Source: Gemmatimonadota bacterium | Lineage (GTDB): Bacteria; Gemmatimonadota; Gemmatimonadetes; Gemmatimonadales; GWC2-71-9 | Assembly: GCA_003220855.1 (NCBI GenBank) | Contig: QHTP01000087.1 | Coordinates: 1 to 5,856, forward strand | Direction: 5' to 3' | Length of the DNA stretch: 5,856 nt | Shown: positions 1 through 5,856 of the stretch, in pieces | Layout: every line of letters begins with the position of its first letter | Position numbering within the stretch: position 1 is the stretch's first letter | Made by a program: the position numbers and the translations under genes | The notes under the pieces: generated by a model | Told to the model about the DNA's origin: nothing | Databases searched by the model: none | The model's input: the letters and a program-made list of their open reading frames with translations, nothing else

Positions 1-462
1 CTTGATGAGCGGGATCTTGAATCGCAGGTCGTGCGCGACGGAGAAGGAGCCGAGGTCCTTATCACCCTCCGTCACGTACGTATAGCTCTCGCTCGAGAAG
101 TCACAGCTGTTGATGTTGGTTCGGCCCAGCGTGTATCCGATCCCGCGGTCGGTGCTGTAATACGCCGCCAACACCTCTTCCTGACGCGCCGCGGGGAGTT
201 TGGCAAAGGTCTCCGCCGCGGCATCGGTCAGGGCGCCGCCGATTCCCAGAAACGGCTGGAACGTTTTCCGCGGATCGACGAAGACGTACACCTTCCCTTC
301 CGAGGTGGGCTCCGAAGGCTTGAACACCAGGGTGTCGGTGGGTGTCAGCCGGAAGCTGGTGCTGTCGGCCGTGGTATAGACGATGGCGCGCTTGCCGTTC
401 ATCTGGCCTGCGGCGTGCCGAGCGAGCAGAACCAGGGTGAAAAGGACTGAAATGGTCCGCAT
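1..462 (-). CDS. GH30 family glycosidase (glucosylceramidase-like), N-terminal part, cut by left edge
   Basis: This open frame has no stop before base 1, so only about 154 N-terminal residues are visible. It resembles the start of glycoside hydrolase family 30, the family of human acid beta-glucosidase, which cleaves beta-linked sugars from glycolipids or glycans. Visible landmarks are GIGGALTDAAA (about residues 73-83), which matches the GFGGAMTDAAA stretch of the human enzyme, then YTLGRTNINSCDFS (110-123) and KIPLIK at the edge. R114 and D121 have the same 7-residue spacing as R120 and D127 of the human active site. The catalytic glutamates lie outside the window. Residues 1-20 look like a signal peptide (MRT, then a hydrophobic run ISVLFTLVLLA, then AAGQ), so the enzyme is probably exported. 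I chose the ATG at 462 because GAGG lies 6 nt upstream. An in-frame ATG at 474 would add four residues. The gene follows nagB by 17 bp or less, which implies co-transcription. The exact substrate cannot be read from this fragment. Confidence 0.88.
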   Translation of the reverse strand, partial: MRTISVLFTLVLLARHAAGQMNGKRAIVYTTADSTSFRLTPTDTLVFKPSEPTSEGKVYVFVDPRKTFQPFLGIGGALTDAAAETFAKLPAARQEEVLAAYYSTDRGIGYTLGRTNINSCDFSSESYTYVTEGDKDLGSFSVAHDLRFKIPLIK

Positions 463-468
463 GTCGAT

Positions 469-472
469 CCTC
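469..472 (-). promoter_or_regulatory. Shine-Dalgarno site deciding the GH30 start
   Basis: GAGG on the minus strand lies 6 nt before the ATG at 462, an ordinary spacing. The competing in-frame ATG at 474 has a GAGGG (489-485) 10 nt upstream, inside the end of nagB. Both starts leave the signal peptide intact, so the choice affects only four residues. Confidence 0.5.
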
Positions 473-479
473 ATAGCTG

Positions 480-1262
480 CTAAGCCCTCGGCGCCGCAGG
501 CTTGGCCGCGTAGATGAACTCGTAGTAGTCGCGCATGGTCAGGCCCGCGGCCGCCTCCCCGTCGACGATGACGGTCGCATCACGGTGCAGCTGGAGCGCG
601 CTGGCCGTCACCATGCTGGTGACCGGTCCCTCGACAGCTTGGGCGATCGCCTTGGCCTTACTCTTCCCGCTCGCCACCAGGACCAGCCGTCGCGCATCGA
701 GAATGGTCCCGACGCCCATCGTGATCGCATAGACCGGCACGTCCTCGCGGGCGTCGAAGAACCGGGCGTTGTCGTCGATGGTCTGCTTGGACAGCGTCTT
801 GAGCCGGGTCCGCGAGCTCAGCGAGCTCCCCGGCTCGTTGAACGCGATGTGTCCGTCCGAGCCGATGCCCAGGATCTGGAGGTCGATCCCGCCGCATTCC
901 GCGATGCGCCCCTCGTACCATTGGCAGAAGGCGGGGTAGTTGCTGGTCGTGCCCGAGGGGATGTTGATGTTGTGCCGCGGAATGTTCACGTGCCGGAAGA
1001 AGTGCTCGTCCATGAAGTAGTGGTAGCTCTGCGGGTGATTCGCGGGCAGGCCAACGTATTCGTCGAGGTTGAACGTCGTCACGCGCGAGAAGTCGACCTC
1101 CCCCGCCTGGTGCAGCCGCACCAGCTCCTGATAGAGGCCCAGGGGCGTGGACCCCGTCGCCATGCCGAGCACGGCGTTGGGCTTGGTGTTGAGCACGTCG
1201 ACGACGAGCTGCGCCGCCGCTTTGCTCATCTGTTCGTAGCTCCGCGTAATGACGACTTCCAT
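480..1262 (-). CDS. nagB: Glucosamine-6-phosphate deaminase
   Basis: This cytoplasmic enzyme converts glucosamine-6-phosphate to fructose-6-phosphate and ammonia, the last committed step of amino-sugar catabolism. The 260 residues are close to the 266 of the E. coli enzyme. The sugar-phosphate binding loop GMATGSTPLGLY is at 33-44. FNLDEYVGL (64-72) carries the residue equivalent to E. coli D72, here D67. LGIGSDGHIAFNEPGSS (131-147) carries the equivalents of D141, H143 and E148, here D136, H138 and E143. The ASGKSKAKA stretch (197-205) and GPVTSMVTASALQLH (212-226) are also typical. S146, R153, K155 and T156 match the E. coli allosteric-site residues S151, R158, K160 and T161. The stop is TAG. 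The start ATG has GAGG 8 nt upstream, overlapping the glpK stop codon, and the gene begins 10 bp after glpK. No nagA or amino-sugar transporter is visible, so the source of its substrate must be encoded elsewhere. Confidence 0.97.
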   Translation of the reverse strand: MEVVITRSYEQMSKAAAQLVVDVLNTKPNAVLGMATGSTPLGLYQELVRLHQAGEVDFSRVTTFNLDEYVGLPANHPQSYHYFMDEHFFRHVNIPRHNINIPSGTTSNYPAFCQWYEGRIAECGGIDLQILGIGSDGHIAFNEPGSSLSSRTRLKTLSKQTIDDNARFFDAREDVPVYAITMGVGTILDARRLVLVASGKSKAKAIAQAVEGPVTSMVTASALQLHRDATVIVDGEAAAGLTMRDYYEFIYAAKPAAPRA

Positions 1263-1270
1263 GGAGAGCG

Positions 1271-1283
1271 CCTCAGCCCCTTT
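1271..1283 (-). promoter_or_regulatory. Ribosome binding region of nagB, overlapping the glpK stop
   Basis: The minus strand reads AAAGGGGCTGAGG across the last codons and the TGA of glpK. The GAGG at 1274-1271 sits 8 nt before the nagB ATG. A purine-rich site embedded in the end of the upstream gene fits translation of glpK and nagB from one message. Confidence 0.55.
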
Positions 1284-2760
1284 CTTCCCAGCGCCGCGCG
1301 CGGTCGAGCGCCTTGCGCCACCCGGCCTCGAGCTGCTTGCGTTGGGCGGGTTTCATCACAGGCGCGAAGCGGCGGTCCACCTGCCACTGCGCCGCGATCT
1401 GTTTCTGGTCCTTCCAGTAGCCGACCGCCAATCCCGCGAGATACGCTGCGCCGAGGGCCGTCGTTTCGGTGACTTTGGGCCGCACCACCGGAACGCCCAG
1501 CAGGCTCGACTGAAACTGCATCAGCAGGTTATTCGCGGACGCGCCGCCATCCACGCGCAGCTCCTTCAGCTTGATATGCGCATCGGCCTCCATGGCGCGC
1601 AGCACGTCCGCCACCTGAAACGCGATTCCCTCCAACGCCGCGCGCGCGATATGCGCGGCCGTGGTGCCGCGGGTGACGCCCGCCAGCAGGCCGCGCGCGT
1701 ACTGATCCCAGTGCGGCGCGCCGAGGCCGGCGAACGCGGGGACGAGATACACCCCCTGCGGATCCGTCACCTGCGAGGCCAGGGCTTCGACCTCGGACGA
1801 CGATTTGATGATGCCCAGTCCGTCGCGCAGCCACTGCACCACCGCCCCCGCGATGAAAATGCTGCCTTCCAGCGCGTACTCGGTCCGGCTCCCGATGCGC
1901 CACGCCACCGTCGTCAGGAGATTGTTCTTGGACGCAATCGGCTTGGTGCCCGTGTTCATGAGCATGAAGCAGCCGGTGCCGTAGGTGTTCTTCACCATGC
2001 CGGGCTGGGTGCATGCCTGGCCGAACAGTGCCGCCTGCTGGTCGCCCGCAATGCCGGCGATCGGGACCCGACCGCCGAACAGGGTCGTCTCGCCGTACAC
2101 TTCGCTCGAGGAGCCCACGGTCGGTAACACCGAGCGTGGGACGCCGAACAGCTTGAGCAGCCCCTCGTCCCAATCGCCGGTCCGCAGATTGAACAGCATG
2201 GTGCGCGACGCGTTGCTCGGATCGGTCACATGCACCCGGCCGCCCGTGAGATTCCAGACGAGCCACGAGTCCACGGTACCGAACGCCAGTTTGCCGGCCT
2301 TCGCCTTGGCGCGCGCGGCCGGGACGTTGCGCAGCATCCACTCGAGCTTCGTGCCGGAGAAATAGGCGTCCACCACGAGGCCCGTCTTGCGTTTGATCGA
2401 CGGCGCCAGGCCGCGGGCCGTCAACTGGTCGCACCGGGCGGCCGTGCGGCGGTCCTGCCACACGATGGCGTGATGCACCGGCTCGCCCGTCTCGCGGTCC
2501 CACGCCACCGTTGTTTCCCGCTGATTGGTTATCCCGATGGCCGCAATGTCGGCCGCGGTCAGCCCGGCCTTGGCCACCGCTGCTTTCGCCGTGTGCAGCT
2601 GCGTGGCCCAAATCTCGCTCGCGTCATGCTCCACCCAGCCCGGCTTGGGAAATATCTGGCGAAACTCCTTCTGCGCCGCCGCCACGACGCTGCCGCTGTG
2701 GTCGAATACGATGGCGCGTGAGCTCGTCGTGCCTTGGTCCAAGGCCAAGATGTGTTTCAT
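1273..2760 (-). CDS. glpK: Glycerol kinase
   Basis: This FGGY-family kinase phosphorylates glycerol with ATP to sn-glycerol-3-phosphate, trapping glycerol that enters through GlpF. It is a full-length 495-residue protein. LDQGTTSSR (7-15) is the N-terminal phosphate-binding segment. ITNQRETT (77-84) supplies the glycerol-contacting Arg-Glu pair R81/E82, and DAYFSGTKLEWML (131-143) supplies Y133. GIAGDQQAALFGQ (236-248) carries the predicted catalytic base D240. NTYGTGCFMLMNTG (258-271), GLGAPHWDQYARG (345-357) and LRVDGGASANN (401-411) are conserved family blocks. The stretch at 221-235 is short: it has neither the GGKGGTR loop that binds fructose-1,6-bisphosphate in E. coli nor the histidine phosphorylated by HPr in Firmicutes. 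The start ATG overlaps the glpF stop as ATGA and has no clear Shine-Dalgarno site close by, so translation is probably coupled to glpF. The same frame stays open upstream through glpF, but that is chance, not a fusion. Confidence 0.98.
   Translation of the reverse strand: MKHILALDQGTTSSRAIVFDHSGSVVAAAQKEFRQIFPKPGWVEHDASEIWATQLHTAKAAVAKAGLTAADIAAIGITNQRETTVAWDRETGEPVHHAIVWQDRRTAARCDQLTARGLAPSIKRKTGLVVDAYFSGTKLEWMLRNVPAARAKAKAGKLAFGTVDSWLVWNLTGGRVHVTDPSNASRTMLFNLRTGDWDEGLLKLFGVPRSVLPTVGSSSEVYGETTLFGGRVPIAGIAGDQQAALFGQACTQPGMVKNTYGTGCFMLMNTGTKPIASKNNLLTTVAWRIGSRTEYALEGSIFIAGAVVQWLRDGLGIIKSSSEVEALASQVTDPQGVYLVPAFAGLGAPHWDQYARGLLAGVTRGTTAAHIARAALEGIAFQVADVLRAMEADAHIKLKELRVDGGASANNLLMQFQSSLLGVPVVRPKVTETTALGAAYLAGLAVGYWKDQKQIAAQWQVDRRFAPVMKPAQRKQLEAGWRKALDRARRWEERG
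2757..2760 (-). other. ATGA stop/start overlap of glpF and glpK
   Basis: On the minus strand the bases ATGA contain both the glpK start (2760-2758) and the glpF stop TGA (2759-2757). The bases just upstream (CGGTGTGGCCGGC) lack a good Shine-Dalgarno core; the nearest AAGG is about 13 nt away. Re-initiation by ribosomes finishing glpF is therefore the likely way glpK is translated, which would keep channel and kinase amounts linked. Confidence 0.8.
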
Positions 2761-3488
2761 GCCGGCCACACCGCCTTGTAGAGGAAGGCCGCGATGACGC
2801 CGCCGATGATCGGCCCGGCCACCGGTATCCAAGCGTAGCCCCAGTCGGAGGGTCCCTTGCCCGCGACCGGCAGGAGCGCGTGCGCGAGTCGGGGACCCAA
2901 GTCGCGCGCCGGGTTGATCGCGTAGCCGGTCGGCCCGCCCAGCGACAGGCCGATGGCCCACACGAGGATACCGACCAGGAAGGGGCCGAATCCGACATCC
3001 CAGCCGTGTACCGGATTCAAGTTCTTCGGTGTCAAAATCGCCAGCACACCCAGCACCAGTACGCCGGTGCCGATGACCTCGGTCAGGAGATTCGCGCTCG
3101 CGTTTCGGATGGCGGGGGCGGTGCAAAACACGGCCAGCTTCCCTGCCTGGCTTTCGGTCACGGACCAGTGCGGCAGGTAGGCGAGCCACACGATTGTCGC
3201 GCCGAGGAACGCGCCGACCATTTGGCCCGCGATATAGACCGGCACCGAGGCCCACGCGATCTTGCCGATGGAAGCGAGGCCGATGGTCACCGCGGGGTTC
3301 AAATGCGCGCCGCTGAAGCTGCCGACGGCATACACCGCGACCGTCACGCCGAACCCCCAGCCCGCGGTGATGACGATCCAACCGGCGTTCTGGCCCTTGG
3401 TCTTGTTGAGCACCACGTTGGCGACCACGCCGTCGCCCAGGATGATCAACAGCATGGTGCCGAGCAGCTCTGCAAGAAAAGGAGGCAT
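2757..3488 (-). CDS. glpF: Glycerol uptake facilitator (aquaglyceroporin, MIP family)
   Basis: This inner-membrane channel passes glycerol and related small polyols by facilitated diffusion. The 243 residues hold six hydrophobic segments (roughly 4-24, 35-55, 82-103, 131-152, 166-187, 219-240) and the two half-helix motifs of the family: GAHLNPAVT with NPA at 64-66, and GYAINPARDLGPR with NPA at 192-194. The Asp directly after the second NPAR (D196) is a hallmark of glycerol channels rather than water-only aquaporins. The predicted selectivity filter is W44, G180, Y189 and R195, corresponding to E. coli W48, G191, F200 and R206; the Phe-to-Tyr change is conservative. The protein is shorter than E. 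coli GlpF (281), mostly at the C-terminal tail. The ATG at 3488 directly precedes the first membrane segment but has only a weak purine stretch upstream. It is the first gene of the glpF-glpK-nagB-GH30 run. Confidence 0.97.
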   Translation of the reverse strand: MPPFLAELLGTMLLIILGDGVVANVVLNKTKGQNAGWIVITAGWGFGVTVAVYAVGSFSGAHLNPAVTIGLASIGKIAWASVPVYIAGQMVGAFLGATIVWLAYLPHWSVTESQAGKLAVFCTAPAIRNASANLLTEVIGTGVLVLGVLAILTPKNLNPVHGWDVGFGPFLVGILVWAIGLSLGGPTGYAINPARDLGPRLAHALLPVAGKGPSDWGYAWIPVAGPIIGGVIAAFLYKAVWPA

Positions 3489-3510
3489 AGGGCTTTAATG
3501 GGAAGCGGCG

Positions 3511-3539
3511 AAGCTATCAGCGCGGCAGCGACTTGTCCA
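3511..3539 (-). promoter_or_regulatory. Weak candidate sigma-70-type promoter for the glpF operon
   Basis: The 56-bp gap between the kinase gene and glpF holds, on the minus strand, TGGACA (3539-3534), a 17-nt spacer and TAGCTT (3516-3511). The -35 box matches the TTGACA consensus at 5 of 6 bases. The -10 box matches TATAAT at only 3 of 6, although these include the first two and the last base. Transcription would start near 3504, leaving a leader of about 15 nt. In high-GC DNA such a match can arise by chance. No terminator hairpin with a T-run separates the kinase gene, so read-through is also possible. Confidence 0.22.
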
Positions 3540-3544
3540 CACGC

Positions 3545-5856
<2,312 letters not shown>

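Noticed and set aside
31..450. Plus-strand open frame of 139 codons at the left edge
   Set aside because: It lies opposite the GH30 reading frame, whose signal peptide and conserved GGALTDAAA and NSCDFS motifs make the minus strand the coding one.
585..1472. Long plus-strand open frame of 295 codons opposite nagB and the end of glpK
   Set aside because: It is antisense to well-supported genes, its product is Arg/Pro/His-rich with no recognisable motif, and high GC explains the lack of stops.
2761..3381. The glpK reading frame stays open for 207 more codons upstream, giving an apparent 702-residue protein
   Set aside because: This stretch is glpF read in another frame. Its translation is Arg/Gly-rich and unlike any kinase extension, and the ATG at 2760 begins exactly at the conserved GlpK N-terminus (MKHILALDQGTT).
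3489..3544. Possible terminator between the kinase gene and glpF; direct repeat GAAGC-GGC-GAAGC at 3502-3514
   Set aside because: No stable inverted repeat followed by a T-run was found on the minus strand. The GAAGC repeat is short and direct, and is likely chance.

Overview
The window is a high-GC bacterial segment in which every credible gene lies on the minus strand, so transcription runs from base 5856 towards base 1. Almost all of it is coding. The gene types suggest a diderm soil or sediment bacterium of the Gemmatimonadota, or alternatively the Acidobacteriota. The main clue is a Ser/Thr kinase fused to a WD40-like/TolB-type propeller and ending in a DIMLVENFR-like tail, an architecture I associate with those phyla. 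This is recalled family knowledge, not a search result.

Layout in transcription order: (1) 5856-3545, a membrane-anchored Ser/Thr protein kinase with a C-terminal beta-propeller; its N-lobe lies beyond the right edge. (2) A 56-bp gap, 3544-3489, with a weak candidate promoter. (3) 3488-2757, glpF, a glycerol facilitator. (4) 2760-1273, glpK, glycerol kinase, overlapping glpF by 4 bp (ATGA). (5) 1262-480, nagB, glucosamine-6-phosphate deaminase, 10 bp after glpK. (6) 462 (or 474) to beyond base 1, the N-terminal part of a secreted GH30 glucosylceramidase-like glycosidase. This last gene is open at the left edge.

glpF, glpK, nagB and the GH30 gene are packed like one operon. GlpF lets glycerol in, GlpK traps it as glycerol-3-phosphate, NagB feeds glucosamine-6-phosphate into glycolysis as fructose-6-phosphate plus ammonia, and the exported GH30 enzyme would release sugars outside the cytoplasm. 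Taken together this looks like a salvage unit for sugar- and glycerol-containing polymers or lipids, but the substrate is inference. The kinase may be an unrelated upstream gene or a sensor for the same unit; the sequence does not decide this.

No RNA genes, CRISPR arrays, insertion sequences or convincing terminators were seen. The families are known. The points most worth a second look are the gene combination, a GlpK lacking both well-known regulatory loops, and the kinase-propeller next to the operon.
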